Shown one piece after another: positions 46,910-57,525 of a stretch of DNA of 64,000 bases. Below the pieces are notes generated by a model that saw only the letters and a program-made list of their open reading frames with translations, made no database searches and had not been told where the DNA came from. The DNA is from Phlebopus portentosus (lineage: Eukaryota > Basidiomycota > Agaricomycetes > Boletales > Boletinellaceae): the NCBI GenBank assembly GCA_037892935.1, contig JAYXKI010000018.1, positions 248,001 to 312,000 of the forward strand, given 5' to 3'. How positions within the stretch are numbered: position 1 is the stretch's first letter; each line of letters begins with the position of its first letter. Made by a program: the position numbers and the translations under genes.

Positions 46910-47707
46910 ATGTTGGGAGAAGGTCCGTTCTTGATTCCAGTCAGGAGTGTTAGAACGTCTTGCTGACATCGTTGGATCATTTGCTTTTCCTCGTCCTTCA
47001 TGATGGATGCTTTGGATGGTTTCTTGTTCGCTTGAAAATTCGCAGGCTGGCTGTTTTTATTTTCGGTCCTATTTGCGGCCGGGTTGCTTTTCACGATGGT
47101 CTTCTTCGTGCGTCCCATCCTAGGCTTCTTTCCCTTCTTTTTCAAAGATAAGCTAACAAATATTTTCTGATCGCTTTCAAATGCAGATTATAATGTTCTC
47201 CGACCTCGAATGTGACTACATCAATCCCATTGATCTATGCAACAAGCTCAACCAGGTGCGTACACTCACTACCTCGCCGTTAAGCTTACGTGTCGATCTG
47301 ATTCAACTCGTCTGCTACAGTTTGTCTTACCTGAAAATGGCGCACATGCATTCTTGACGTTGTTATTCCTCCTCTCTGGTCAATGGACTGCGTTCCTCCT
47401 CAATGTACCACTTGTCGCTTTCAACGCCAACAAGTGCGTATCAGCCGATCATTTTTCTTGATCCTCTCATTGCTGAAGATGTCATTGCTTTAGAATAGTG
47501 AACAAAACACATATGTACGATGCAACGGAAATCTTCCGCACACTATCAGGGCACAAGAAAGAGGCGTTCATCAAGCTCGGGTTTTACCTTCTCAGTTTCT
47601 TCTACTACCTCTATCGGTATGTTGACGTGTTTTAGCTCCTTTTTTTGCGCCATACTAAGCATGATTTATTCAGAATGATCGTAGCACTTATTGCTGAAAG
47701 CGAGTAG
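46910..47707 (+). CDS. ERV14: ERV14/cornichon COPII cargo receptor
   Basis: ERV14 packs transmembrane cargo into COPII vesicles at the ER. The six exons I read are 46910-46922, 47046-47107, 47187-47255, 47322-47433, 47494-47616 and 47674-47707, giving about 137 residues. The protein starts [20 protein letters not shown] and continues with the hallmark [21 protein letters not shown], then a second hydrophobic segment, then [20 protein letters not shown], a third helix ending FFYYLYR, and ends [10 protein letters not shown]. Length and order match the family. The first exon holds only four codons plus one base and has an unusual donor (GTCCGT). It was chosen because it restores the conserved N-terminus in phase. 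Confidence 0.93.
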
Positions 47708-48302
47708 ACGAGAGGCGTTCTGGGGATCGGGCAAGGAAGTCAATCTGATGGATGATCTCATAGTCGGTGCGGTGGATCTGCTACGTGTATCTTAGCATGC
47801 AGGACAAGCGGGCGGTGAAGCGGGGACAACTTTTTCTTCTTTATTCCTAGTGGAGAATATGTTGCTTTCGTTGCATTCTGTTGCATTTAGTAGAGCTTTG
47901 CTTTTTCAATCCTATATTTATCAAAACTAGAGTTCGCTGGATGGATGTACGGAGCCCACCGACCCTTCAACAGACTCCGGGTAGGACGCTGTCAGTTGAA
48001 AATGGGTGCTAAGACGGCCGAGATATATATTCTAGACACGGCTTGACACTCTGAACGGCCGCGTGGAGAAGCGCAGCCATGAGCAACAGTTGGGAAACAG
48101 ATTTTGAGCCGTGTCGCCGCACGAAGAAAAGAGAAAGAGGAACGGAATCAGAAAATTTATAGGCTTAGATTCAGGGCCGGCTCAGAAGGGAACGCTACAC
48201 GTGATCGCATATAAGTAATTTAAATGATAAAAAGTTCGCGTGCATATGGGAACAGGAGCTGTTTTGGACCTGGACTGCCAGCACATACTCTTGGAATTTA
48301 TT
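47708..48302. other. Intergenic region between ERV14 and the GlcNAc kinase
   Basis: About 600 bp without coding signal. The frame of the kinase is open upstream to an ATG at 48240, so the last 60 bases could be coding. Confidence 0.4.
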
Positions 48303-49514
48303 ATGCAACCATCATCAGGCGCAGCTCACAACCCGTCTGGATACTACCTTTGCGTAGACTGCGGAGGCTCGAAGACTGCAGTCACCATCACAGACAGCTC
48401 GGGCGCGATCCGCGCGAGAACTAACGGCGGACCATCAAACTTCTCCTATCTTGGTCTTGACGGATTCTTGAAGGAAGTTCAGAACTGCGTAGAGGCTGCT
48501 CTGCGTGAATGCGGCATTGAGAGTAGTAAGGCGCGTCTTCCAGTAAAAAACGGGGAAGAGTCGCACTTCGCTGCTGCTTGGTTCGGAGTCTCGGGCGTCG
48601 ATACTCCTGAAGCTGTCGCTGAGATCACACCCTGCCTTACATCGCTCTTATCTATCCCAACGAGCCCTCCACATTTCATACTCGCAAACGACACGACGTT
48701 GCTCGCTGCACCGCTTGTAACAGCATCTAAGCGTGATCCACCATTGCGTACTTGCGTTGCCGCTGTGGGCGGAACAGGATCTACTTCGGCAAGTTTCCGA
48801 TTAGTGACTCCGGCTGCAGGCGGCGAGCCCGTTCCGCAAGAGATTGCGCGTATCGGAGGCTGGGGATGGATTCTTGGCGATGAAGGTGGGGGCTTCCACA
48901 TTGGACGCGAGGCGATCCGACAGCTCCTACGTCAACACGAAACAGCCATTCTCTCAGGCAAGCCCCTTTCTCCTCCCGCGGATGATCCAAACACTTTCGA
49001 GTTGCGCACGCGCGTGCTATCGCTCTTTGGAGTGAAAACCGCTCCTGAATTGCTTGCGCTTATACATGATGCGGACCCATCGGAGGACTTAGACTCGACG
49101 TCTGCCGGAGTCACTTTACCAATACACCGAACGATTTCGCGAGAAAAACGGCTCAGCCAGCTTGCACCACTCGTCATCCGTGCTGCTTTCGGAGACTCCG
49201 AGGGCAAAGGAGGTGGAGATCCTCTTGCTCTTAGTGTCCTTAAGGCGACGTCCGAGGAGCTTGCAGGACAGATCGCGCTTTTATTAGAACCTCCTACGGG
49301 ACCTACCTCCTTTGTTCCGCTTGCTATTCCGGCCAAGTCGTCGCTGCTCGTATTTGGAGGGTCGCTAGTTGGCATACCAAAGTATCGCGATTCCGTACTA
49401 GAAGCGCTCAAGTCTCAAGGACACGAGTTCGCGGTGGTTGAACATGTTTCGAACGCTGCCGAGACGGGTGGTCGCGTCCTTTCGGAGCTCTTCAACTCGA
49501 AGAAGGAATCTTGA
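48303..49514 (+). CDS. N-acetylglucosamine kinase (BadF/BadG-type ATPase fold)
   Basis: This intronless gene of 403 residues belongs to the sugar kinase/Hsp70/actin superfamily. GlcNAc kinase phosphorylates N-acetylglucosamine to the 6-phosphate, the first step of chitin-sugar recycling. Motifs: phosphate-1 loop CVDCGGSKTAV near the N-terminus, FGVSGVDTPE, the aspartate in ILANDTTLL, phosphate-2 AAVGGTGSTS, and the family signature IGGWGWILGDEGGGFHIGREAI. The C-terminal adenosine-binding part reads LLVFGGSLVG. The start at 48303 places the phosphate-1 loop about 17 residues in; ATG 48240 would add 21 residues. No lesions are seen. Confidence 0.87.
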   Translation: MQPSSGAAHNPSGYYLCVDCGGSKTAVTITDSSGAIRARTNGGPSNFSYLGLDGFLKEVQNCVEAALRECGIESSKARLPVKNGEESHFAAAWFGVSGVDTPEAVAEITPCLTSLLSIPTSPPHFILANDTTLLAAPLVTASKRDPPLRTCVAAVGGTGSTSASFRLVTPAAGGEPVPQEIARIGGWGWILGDEGGGFHIGREAIRQLLRQHETAILSGKPLSPPADDPNTFELRTRVLSLFGVKTAPELLALIHDADPSEDLDSTSAGVTLPIHRTISREKRLSQLAPLVIRAAFGDSEGKGGGDPLALSVLKATSEELAGQIALLLEPPTGPTSFVPLAIPAKSSLLVFGGSLVGIPKYRDSVLEALKSQGHEFAVVEHVSNAAETGGRVLSELFNSKKES

Positions 49515-49672
49515 TGCATTTCACAGTCGTATCTAAAGTACATTTTGGGATTTCACCTGCTCGTTTGTTCGTATACCATTCACGTTTGTATAACACTAGA
49601 TATATACCAGGCAGTTAATGTCCTTCAAGTAGCTAGACATACTGTCAGTGTTGCGGATGTGGAAGATAGGAG

Positions 49673-51112
49673 TTAATCACATACCATTGATGCGATGCGA
49701 GCGACACCTTTGACCTTCTTACACTCCTCAATTGCGTTCTGCGCAACTGCATCTCCAAGCTGTCCTGCGCTTCTGAACTTCGTCAAGTATCTCAAGCAAA
49801 TCTCCTCACGGAAGTCTGCATATATGCGTCTATTATAGCGACGTTCGAGCTTACGCGCCTGTTCGTCGTATGCGTGTGACTGATGAACAAGGAAATCGTC
49901 CGCAAGGACGTAAAAATCGACCCCAGAGAGATACATCTCGTAAAGACACGCGGCTTTGTTCCCGCCGTAGCCGACAAATCGCTCGTCGCACCATGGAATA
50001 CCGCCGTCGCGACGGAAGATCACGTACGGTTCATACGCGTGCTGATAGTGCTCCTGAGCAACTTTGTACACCTCTCCAGGTTTCGCGTGGAAGAGGAAGC
50101 GGTCATAGTCAGTGCTATTATGTCCCGGTGCCCAGGATGCATGGAACATGCCGATCTTGCTTGCGTTGTATAGAGTAATGAGCTGCTCCTTGCTCGTAGG
50201 GAACGTCCGTGCATCAGCGCCATCCTTGTGCTCGACATACTCGAACGCGGGAATCACTAGAGCCGCTCTGCTCTGCCTGAGCAAGTCTCGCACGACGCCT
50301 TTATGAGCGAGGAGACGGCGACGGAAGTCGGTGCACGGAACAAAGTCGACATCGAGCATCATGACGTAGTCCGTGCGAGCGAAGAAGCGTGCTGCGTTTC
50401 GCCATGCATTGAATTGTCTGTCGTTTCTAGAGGGGGTGAGGATGAGGTGGACGTCAACAAGACGAGCCATCAGAGGTGTGCTGGAGTACAGAGCATGCAA
50501 GGCATCCAGAAAGTTGACGCTTCCATCTGTAGGTTGTTCTGCCAATTCAGCACGAGAGACGTGAACAGTCACGGATATGGGTCCGTGGTACTTCTCAACA
50601 AGCTGCTTAAAGACAGCAAAGCGATTGCGAGTTACAAGAGTCGTGATCGTGATATCTTCTTTCTTGTAGATCTGAGAAGCACGGTAATAGTAAGGCACGA
50701 TGTCCAAGTTGTTGGTGTCGTCGTATACGAGGTGCTCTTGGGAGACAGCAAAAGCCTTGCTAAGGAAGAGAGAAGCAGGCATAGCTGTACGAGCTTGAAT
50801 TTTCGCTGATTGACGGGGGAAAAGTCTACCAGAGGTGTCATGGTCCCAGAATATGAGATCCTCGGAATGTTTTCGAAAGACTACGTCCGAGTTTTGCACT
50901 GAGGTGGCAGGAGGAGCGACAGAATCTGATGAGCTTCCAAATGGAAGAAATACGCGCAGATTTCCGAGAAAGTCAGAGTTCGAAGCATTGTAAGAACCGT
51001 AGCCAGACGCAAAGTGTAACAAGGGGGAGAGCAAGAAGGCTGTCGTGTATAGAACCGCTACCGAGACGTAAAGAGCAACCGCCACTCGAGCCGATTGTAG
51101 AGCGGCCTTCAT
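49673..51112 (-). CDS. LARGE/B4GAT1-like glycosyltransferase (GT49 family)
   Basis: A Golgi-type type II membrane protein: a short cytosolic N-terminus, a signal anchor (VALYVSVAVLYTTAFLLSPL), a stem, then the catalytic domain. GT49 features include ITITTLVTRNRF, the DXD metal site in YVMMLDVDFVPCTDFR, SWAPGHNSTDYDRF and EPYVIFRRDGGIPWCDERFVGYGGNKAA, followed by DDFLVHQSH. Animal relatives add xylose or glucuronic acid to glycans; the fungal substrate is unknown. The frame reads to a stop at 49673-49675, but ATG followed by GTATGT near 49685 suggests a final 43-nt intron and a last exon ending at 49633, which changes only the last residues. Confidence 0.85.
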   Translation of the reverse strand: MKAALQSARVAVALYVSVAVLYTTAFLLSPLLHFASGYGSYNASNSDFLGNLRVFLPFGSSSDSVAPPATSVQNSDVVFRKHSEDLIFWDHDTSGRLFPRQSAKIQARTAMPASLFLSKAFAVSQEHLVYDDTNNLDIVPYYYRASQIYKKEDITITTLVTRNRFAVFKQLVEKYHGPISVTVHVSRAELAEQPTDGSVNFLDALHALYSSTPLMARLVDVHLILTPSRNDRQFNAWRNAARFFARTDYVMMLDVDFVPCTDFRRRLLAHKGVVRDLLRQSRAALVIPAFEYVEHKDGADARTFPTSKEQLITLYNASKIGMFHASWAPGHNSTDYDRFLFHAKPGEVYKVAQEHYQHAYEPYVIFRRDGGIPWCDERFVGYGGNKAACLYEMYLSGVDFYVLADDFLVHQSHAYDEQARKLERRYNRRIYADFREEICLRYLTKFRSAGQLGDAVAQNAIEECKKVKGVARIASMVCD

Positions 51113-51552
51113 TACTTCAACAACGGTTTCTTCTGACAGTCCCGGATATTGCAGTCAGCTTTGTTTTTCCTGTGAGAGAGTGAGAGAGCAAGGTCAACTG
51201 GCGTTTTTATCCAGCTAAAATCAGTCGAGTCACCTGCCCCGTCACGAATTCTTGGATCACGAGATCGTGAATTAGACGTGTCGCATAACAACTATTCTTT
51301 TTCACTTCTTTCGGATGATCAGAATTTCTTTCAAGCGCAGGCAAGAGGCTTTCTATGCGGAGGCAATTCCCATGAAGTCAACGTAAATAACTCCAGCCTG
51401 GTCGTACGAAAAGTCGTACTCTATTACTCTCTTTTGTTCGTAGTGTGATTTAGCTTCAACTTTGGTTTCGGACTCCGGGACTAGTACTAGTTGAGTTTCT
51501 ACCCTGTATACTGTAGGTGGAAACAAGCTTACATTCGTTTCGAACACTACTT
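51113..51552 (-). other. Intergenic region with a possible downstream exon of the next gene
   Basis: The minus-strand frame 51353-51547 (64 codons) has a beta-strand-like composition (VYRVETQLVLVPESETKV, then VIYVDFMGI) and starts only a few bases after the stop of the membrane protein gene, in another frame. It may be a spliced last exon of that gene, whose C-terminus would then differ, or a relic. The rest is presumed promoter of the GT49 gene. Confidence 0.3.
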
Positions 51553-52539
51553 CTACCGTACTAGGTGAGCCGCGTCAAATGCAACGAGAAATATCGTCCG
51601 TCTCCTCTCCCGCTCTGTCGGAAGTCTAAATATCGGAACCGGTGCACCCCCTGCTCTCTGACCCCCTCCCACCACACGGGCTCGTTCTTGTGCTTCCCTC
51701 TCGGCAATAATCGTCCAAACGCGCGCGTATATCTGACTCACTGCCCGATATTCGTCTGGTTGCCTTGGCCCCCACGGAAGCTTCTCGCCGCACGCACAGT
51801 CCGGTGCCAGCGTGTGTCTCGATCGTTCATGTGAGCGAATTTGATGCAAAATAGTTTGGAGGGTAGAGTCTATTTCAAGCTGCTCGACGCGTACTCTCTG
51901 GGATTGTCCAGCTCTCTCCACGTCGGACTCTGAAGCATCATCATCACTGGCTGGTTGCAAGAAGCGAAGGGATGGAGGATAAACAAATGCTGGTCCTCGA
52001 GAGGACGCATCTGAAAACCAGATATCCATCTTGTCGGTGCGCTTCTGCGTATATACGGCTAACCCAGTGATCAGTGTTGTGTAGATCATGATAACCATCG
52101 CGGTGCTACAGGAGAAAAAGAGAAGTAATGACGAGAGTGTGTGTTCCGCTTGTGGATCAAGTGCATTTCCGGTTGACTGGCGATTCTGGTCTTTACGAGG
52201 TGTCTGAGCTGCCAGGCCCGCTTCCAGGACGACAGCCGTTGCGAGAAGAGGAAGGGAAGCAAAACTGCAGAGAACTTCAATTCCAACGTGCATCTTTCGT
52301 TCCGAGAGGGCTCGTGTTTTTCGGCCACAGCATTGGGTCTTCGGGACGATAAGCGCACCGCACGCTGCGAATCCTACGAAAATTGAGACTATGGCGATCA
52401 CTGCCAGTGCCGGAACGTGCTTCTTTCCAGCAGTGGGAAGTACGAAAAGAACTATGGCGAAAGTGAGGAGCAACAGGCAAGTGGCATAAACAAGTGCAAA
52501 GATGCGGATGTTAACGAACAACAGATAGCGAAGCAACAT
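51553..52539 (-). CDS. Four-helix membrane protein, unidentified
   Basis: An uninterrupted frame of 328 residues with four hydrophobic segments: two close together at the N-terminus (residues about 10-35 and 42-65), one near 88-110 and one near 133-158. The layout resembles MARVEL-type tetraspan proteins common in basidiomycetes, but I cannot confirm the family. The cytosolic C-terminal half is charged, with an acidic Ser stretch (SDDDASESDVE) and a helical region (VEQLEIDSTLQTILHQIRSHE). The true C-terminus may involve splicing to the frame at 51353-51547. Confidence 0.6.
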   Translation of the reverse strand: MLLRYLLFVNIRIFALVYATCLLLLTFAIVLFVLPTAGKKHVPALAVIAIVSIFVGFAACGALIVPKTQCCGRKTRALSERKMHVGIEVLCSFASLPLLATAVVLEAGLAAQTPRKDQNRQSTGNALDPQAEHTLSSLLLFFSCSTAMVIMIYTTLITGLAVYTQKRTDKMDIWFSDASSRGPAFVYPPSLRFLQPASDDDASESDVERAGQSQRVRVEQLEIDSTLQTILHQIRSHERSRHTLAPDCACGEKLPWGPRQPDEYRAVSQIYARVWTIIAEREAQERARVVGGGQRAGGAPVPIFRLPTERERRRTIFLVAFDAAHLVR

Positions 52540-52768
52540 GGTTGCGCATCAGTGAGAGGACCTAAAACACCACTACGAACCATGGTGGAACAACTTGATG
52601 AAACCAGGATGAGTTGGCTGACATGTTTCAGACTTCTTCTATCAACGAGTCTGATTATCTTTTTCGGTCTATTCACAGCCTTGGTTCAAGACAGCATGTC
52701 AGCCACCCATTAATCGCAGCATAGCGAGGGCTCTTAGCAGTGTATCACAAGAAATCCAAAGCGTGATA

Positions 52769-54457
52769 CTAGAATGCTCGCAAGTCGAGTCGGAGGCCCC
52801 GTTCTATGCATTTCACGATACCTGGATGATGTTCAATGACTTCAACGGTCCCAGGCTCGGAAAGGACTAGTCTGCACTCTTGCAACGAAGATTGAGAATA
52901 AATGGCCTTTTTTGCGATACTCGATGGCTCCTGGGCTGTGTTAATAGGTGAAGACGGTGGACAGCGCGAAAGTATCATGGCAATGACAGAATCCGCAAGA
53001 CACGGACTAGGAAGCGGAATATCCAGATGCTTCAGCCTCGGACAAAGAGCTTGTTCCATGTTTTCTTCATCAGGCTGGCCATTCGGGAGTTTAAGTGCTG
53101 CCAGTACGTCGTCATTCAGACGGACACACATCTTCAAACTCTCCAGCTCCGGTACCTTCCTCAAAAGATCCAGGAATTCAATCTCCATAAAGTACGCGCC
53201 GATAAATGTGAGCTCACTCAATGTTGAACTCACTCGGCCCAGGAGTTCCGAAAGCGGGATCCAAGTGTTCTGGAGGATTGCGTAGCTGACTGTGAGGGAA
53301 AGATGCTCAAGTACAGGTACATCAAGAACTCTTATACACAGTCCGAGTGCGTGAAGATCTGATCCACCACCACCTACACTGACCGAACGTAATGAAAGTG
53401 AGCGTAGTTTTGGGAATTTGATGGATGCACGATAGTCTTCGGGTACGGTTTCTGAGTCCATTCCACGGTTGACGTTGAAAAAAAACGCTTCTTCGAGACA
53501 CGGAAATGCTTGTGCAAGCTGACAAAGCAGCGATATTTGGGTCCGGGAACGCAGTGTCAACTTCCGGAGGTTAGTACAACAAAAGTTTGGTCCAGGTCCA
53601 GTTGGTCCAAGAAGAAGGTCAAACTTGTTCAAACTCAGGGTCTGCAACGAAGAAGGGAGATCGACGCAAATGATATCGGTCAACGCATCCGTCACCAAGC
53701 TGGCATGTTTCAATTTCTGGCAATCCCTTAGATCCAAGGTGATGGGGTTCAAGCGGAATGCGATTTCGTTATCCAAGTCTACGACCAAGTCGTCTCTTTC
53801 CGAGGAAGCACTTGCGGACGTAATGGTAATCCGACACGTTTCTAATGCTGGAGTCGCATGACCCAGGAGTTGTAAAATGGGCCTCAAGCAAGGCATAGGA
53901 GCCGTTAAAATGAGATCTCTCCATCGATGCGAGTGCGGTATGATAGCAGCGAGGATTCTTGAGATATTTCGGACATCGCTTGCAGAACTTCCGAAATATC
54001 GCAACACCAAAGAGGTTGGACAATTTCCTGATCGCATGAACCAATCTGAAAGGATGCTAGAGTGTCTGTCTGCGACCATTCTGCACGGTGCCCCGGGAAA
54101 ACAAACAAGGTCCAACCGTGCCCAGAGGTGGGGTGTGGCGAATGCAACTTCGCGCCATAAGCGACAGACGTGAGTCAAGAGGCGTGGAGGAACCGACAGA
54201 TTGTCGGTTGGAAGGTCATCTTCTGGTAAGCAATACTCGAAGACCATGCTCAGCAACTCTGAGATGCTGAAGAACTTCGACCGCGCGTCAATTTGGTCCA
54301 CCTCGCAGAAGGAACACTGACGCTGCATGCCCAGAGCTCCTAACTTGCAATGCTGGTGTTCATCTCTCTTGCCGTTACACCTGTGAATCTTAGGACGAGA
54401 TGATTGCTCCAAAAGGCTTGCCATGTATCTTTCCAAGAGATCGACCAGTTTGTGCAT
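52769..54457 (-). CDS. F-box protein with leucine-rich-repeat-like C-terminus
   Basis: A single frame of 562 residues. A short N-terminal region with four Cys/His (QRQCSFC) precedes an F-box-like motif starting FFSISELLSMVFEYCLPED and ending LLTHVCRLWREVAFATPHLWARLDL. This is the agaricomycete F-box form, which binds SKP1 in SCF ubiquitin ligases. The rest has irregular leucine-rich repeats (LRDCQKLKHASL; FPKLRSLSLRSVSVGG; LRKVPELESLKMCVR) that would bind a target. Such genes are highly expanded in mushroom-forming fungi, and the target is unknown. No intron is needed. Confidence 0.82.
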   Translation of the reverse strand: MHKLVDLLERYMASLLEQSSRPKIHRCNGKRDEHQHCKLGALGMQRQCSFCEVDQIDARSKFFSISELLSMVFEYCLPEDDLPTDNLSVPPRLLTHVCRLWREVAFATPHLWARLDLVCFPGAPCRMVADRHSSILSDWFMRSGNCPTSLVLRYFGSSASDVRNISRILAAIIPHSHRWRDLILTAPMPCLRPILQLLGHATPALETCRITITSASASSERDDLVVDLDNEIAFRLNPITLDLRDCQKLKHASLVTDALTDIICVDLPSSLQTLSLNKFDLLLGPTGPGPNFCCTNLRKLTLRSRTQISLLCQLAQAFPCLEEAFFFNVNRGMDSETVPEDYRASIKFPKLRSLSLRSVSVGGGGSDLHALGLCIRVLDVPVLEHLSLTVSYAILQNTWIPLSELLGRVSSTLSELTFIGAYFMEIEFLDLLRKVPELESLKMCVRLNDDVLAALKLPNGQPDEENMEQALCPRLKHLDIPLPSPCLADSVIAMILSRCPPSSPINTAQEPSSIAKKAIYSQSSLQECRLVLSEPGTVEVIEHHPGIVKCIERGLRLDLRAF

Positions 54458-55772
54458 GAGGCTGGATTACTTTCGAGATCCTAGACCAGCCGTTCTAGGA
54501 GGCAAGAGTGAGGAATTACACGACGACTGCTAGTGGAAGAATGCGCTTTTGCAACCTGTAGTCCTCGGTTGATTGAAACCACAATCGCTTACAAATAGTG
54601 AGCTAGATGCGTTAAGCAAAGAGAGAATCGGAAGCACAAAGATGTGGCGGCTTGATCACTTGAGTACATCGGTTCAATCTTATGCATTACATAATCTCAA
54701 ACAACGAAGCATGAAGAAATCATCTCTCAGAAACGAGCACCCGATTTCTGATTATAAGCGCACAACAATGGATGGTTAAGACAGACTTACTCTCAGGGAT
54801 CCAATATCCAGAGAAATCGGCGTTTCCGAGCGTCTATACGTACGTCTATTAGGCCAGGTGGGTCAGAGACGTGAGAATCACACAAACATACAGACAGAGA
54901 AACGATATCTTCACTGACGCAGTCCTTAGCGAGTGTGATGCTGTTGCAATCACTGTACCAACCGGCAGGATCACCGATGAGGCAGACTTCGTTTGGACCA
55001 ATGCATTACAATGACGACGGCAAAATTTGGCACGAAAGCACAGGATTGGCAGCTGCGGTCGCGGATAGAGTGAAGAAGATGAAAACAGATGGATGACGGT
55101 GAGCGGCAAATTATCAAGTATGAGACGGTGCTCGAAAATGATGTCACAGTATTCCCCAAAATCCCAATCATCTTTGATAACAGCATTGACCTTAACAGTC
55201 TAGGCTCAAGCGATTTCAGCCTCAATAACGACCAACCACTTAGAGCGCGGAGTACGATAACCCTAGGCTCTCTCGATCTCCACGGAGTACCTGGTAGGCG
55301 CGAACTTACCGTGCCATTCCATCTTGACAATAGTGATCATCGGTCATCAGTGAAGACGCGAGAGCGTTCCAGACTACTAACGAGACTCTTGACAGGTCAG
55401 TAGCAATTTTTTTTCCAAGTTGAATGCCGACAAGATTGCTGCCATTGATGATCGGAATCAACTATGTCCGTGATGCAGTTCTCGAAAAATTTCCGCGATA
55501 TTTACCTGATGTTGGTATGGAAGACCCGTCCCGGCGGCACGAGGTGCAGAAGATGCAGGCTCCTAGTGGACTTTCTAAGGAAAGAGCCAAGTGTGAAAAC
55601 GGTTGGTACTGTAGGCGACTCTGTGGCTGGCTGAGAAGACTCCAACCTAACTGTGTGTGGGAATTATGTACCAAAGTGGGAATCATATATGGACGTACTT
55701 AGAAACGCGGATTTGCTTCCGCCTCCTCTGAGTCCTCATTCCGACCTGATACCGAGTTTTCTTCGGATCAAA
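54458..55772. other. Intergenic stretch of 1.3 kb
   Basis: I see only short frames: 54849-55109 and 54971-55330 (minus) and 55089-55403 and 55424-55702 (plus). They overlap on both strands, and none has a recognisable motif. The plus-strand ones could be relics or 5' exons of the hydrolase gene, but I cannot support this. Confidence 0.3.
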
Positions 55773-57525
55773 ATGACAAGACTGCAACTGATTTATATTC
55801 ATGGTTTTCAAGGTATGGTCGCCATAGTTGAAGGAAAGGAGTTTCGAACTTATGTATCCCTCAGGCGACCATACTTCTTTTCAGGTAAGAGCTCCTCCGA
55901 CCTTGCGGTGAACATTCGTTGAGACAGAAGCTTCGAACAGGCATTTCCTACCGATTTACATGAGCACCTTCGCTGCGTTTACCATCGGAAATCGTGCTTG
56001 AGAGCTGCTTGTACCCGACTTACAAAAGTCGACGGCCTATCTCGGAAGCAGCGAAGAAATTCATTGATTGGCTGGCCACACAACCTGCCGGGCCAGTCGT
56101 CCTGGTGGGACATTCAATGGGTGGCCTTTTAGCTGCGGAAGTGGCCACCAGCAACTCGCACCAGTCGAAGCGCGTCATTGGCCTTATGGCTTTCGATGTT
56201 CCGTTCCTTGGCATGCATCCTCGTGTCATAATTAGCGGGATTGCATCTCTTCTGCCTGGTGACAAGGAATCAAGAGAGAAATCTGAAGCGGAATTAAACG
56301 ATGAGACCGTTGTAAAACGAATCCGTGGAGATGACGTGGATATCATTTGTGATAATTCACTTGATTGTACGTGTATTTTCGTGCAAGGTTATTCACCATA
56401 GTGTTCAATCAACCCTACAATTTCGTCCGCTGTCCTTCAACTGTCGATATCTGAGTTATTGATTACCCTGTCTCTCAATTCTCTCAGCCATAAGTGTAAC
56501 TACATCCCTATCACCGCGGTTACGACCACCCTTATCCCATTCATCCTCTTCGTCATTCAGTGCCAAGGTCAATGACGAATGGGAAGCAATGAAAATGAAC
56601 CTTCCGGGTATGATTGCTGGCTATCACGTTTTGCTTTCGATATCAATGACATTTCAACCCAGTGTCTAGCAGTCGATCACAAAATAACTTATCTCCCTAC
56701 GAGTTTTCTTCTTCACCTAGCGCCCGATCTTCGTCTACGTCCCTAGTGTCATCTTTCACATCCACGTTAGGATCACACATATTATCCGGCAGTGAAACTC
56801 ACACGTCTTCTTTTACTGCTAAACTTGAACGTGCTGCTGAGCGAGTAGTGCAGTGGCAGAACTCGAACGCTCCCTTCCTACGATGGCTGCGCAAACATGC
56901 CGACGATCCACTTAGTGCAATGACAAACTGGGTTGTAGAACACTTCCAGTTCGGTGCTTGTATGTTCGATCCCGTTGGCCTTCGCGAACGATACCAGACT
57001 CTAGAATCTTGGAATGGAAAATGGATCAACATCTGGACAGAAGTTCCTGCACGTGGGACGGATCGAAGTACCGGGAGTAACGAGAAATATGTGGAAGAGG
57101 GGAACAATAACGCGGCGGGTGCTCTTCCGAGTAACACCGCAGATGTCTTCCGTTTCGCGGACATGGATGAACATGCCTCTGAGTCCGACGCACGTACACG
57201 AGCAAAGGCACGAAAAGCCGCCGAGAAAACCCTACGAAAGGAGCGCGAAAAGGAACGCAAACAAGATACCTCCTCTGCTCGCCCTGCTCGCCATTTCATC
57301 GTGCTTCCGGATGTCAAATACGCGCGTACGGAATCATTGCGCTACGGTTCGCTTGAGCACTGGGAGCGTTTTCCGGTCGTCAATGTAGACGATGAGGTTG
57401 AGGCACACTGTGGACTTTTCATTCGATCACGAAATCCCGGATACGAGAACCTTGTTGAGCGGGTAGCTGATATCATGGAGGAATGGTGCAAATCGGCACA
57501 GTTGTCTTCCGTTGTAGCGAATTAG
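55773..57525 (+). pseudogene. Alpha/beta hydrolase (DUF676-like serine lipase fold), apparent frameshift
   Basis: Exon 1 (55773-55812) encodes MTRLQLIYIHGFQ, the typical start with the oxyanion-hole strand. The next exon starts about 55924 and reads AFPTDLHEHLRCV, but continuation into PSEIVLESCLYPTYKSRRPIS needs one more T in the TTT run at 55978-55980; as given, the frame breaks. Downstream are the nucleophile motif VGHSMGG, a long Ser-rich insertion (56662 onwards), and the histidine region VDDEVEAHCGLFIRS near the C-terminus (stop 57523-57525). The exon carrying NDEWEAMKMNLP lies at about 56570-56615. Using acceptor ATGAG at 55965 would restore a frame but lose a conserved segment. It could be a real pseudogene or a sequencing error in an intact gene. 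Confidence 0.65.

Noticed and set aside
46894..47145. 83-codon Lys-rich minus-strand frame
   Set aside because: It covers ERV14 exon 2 in antisense; the ERV14 match is far stronger.
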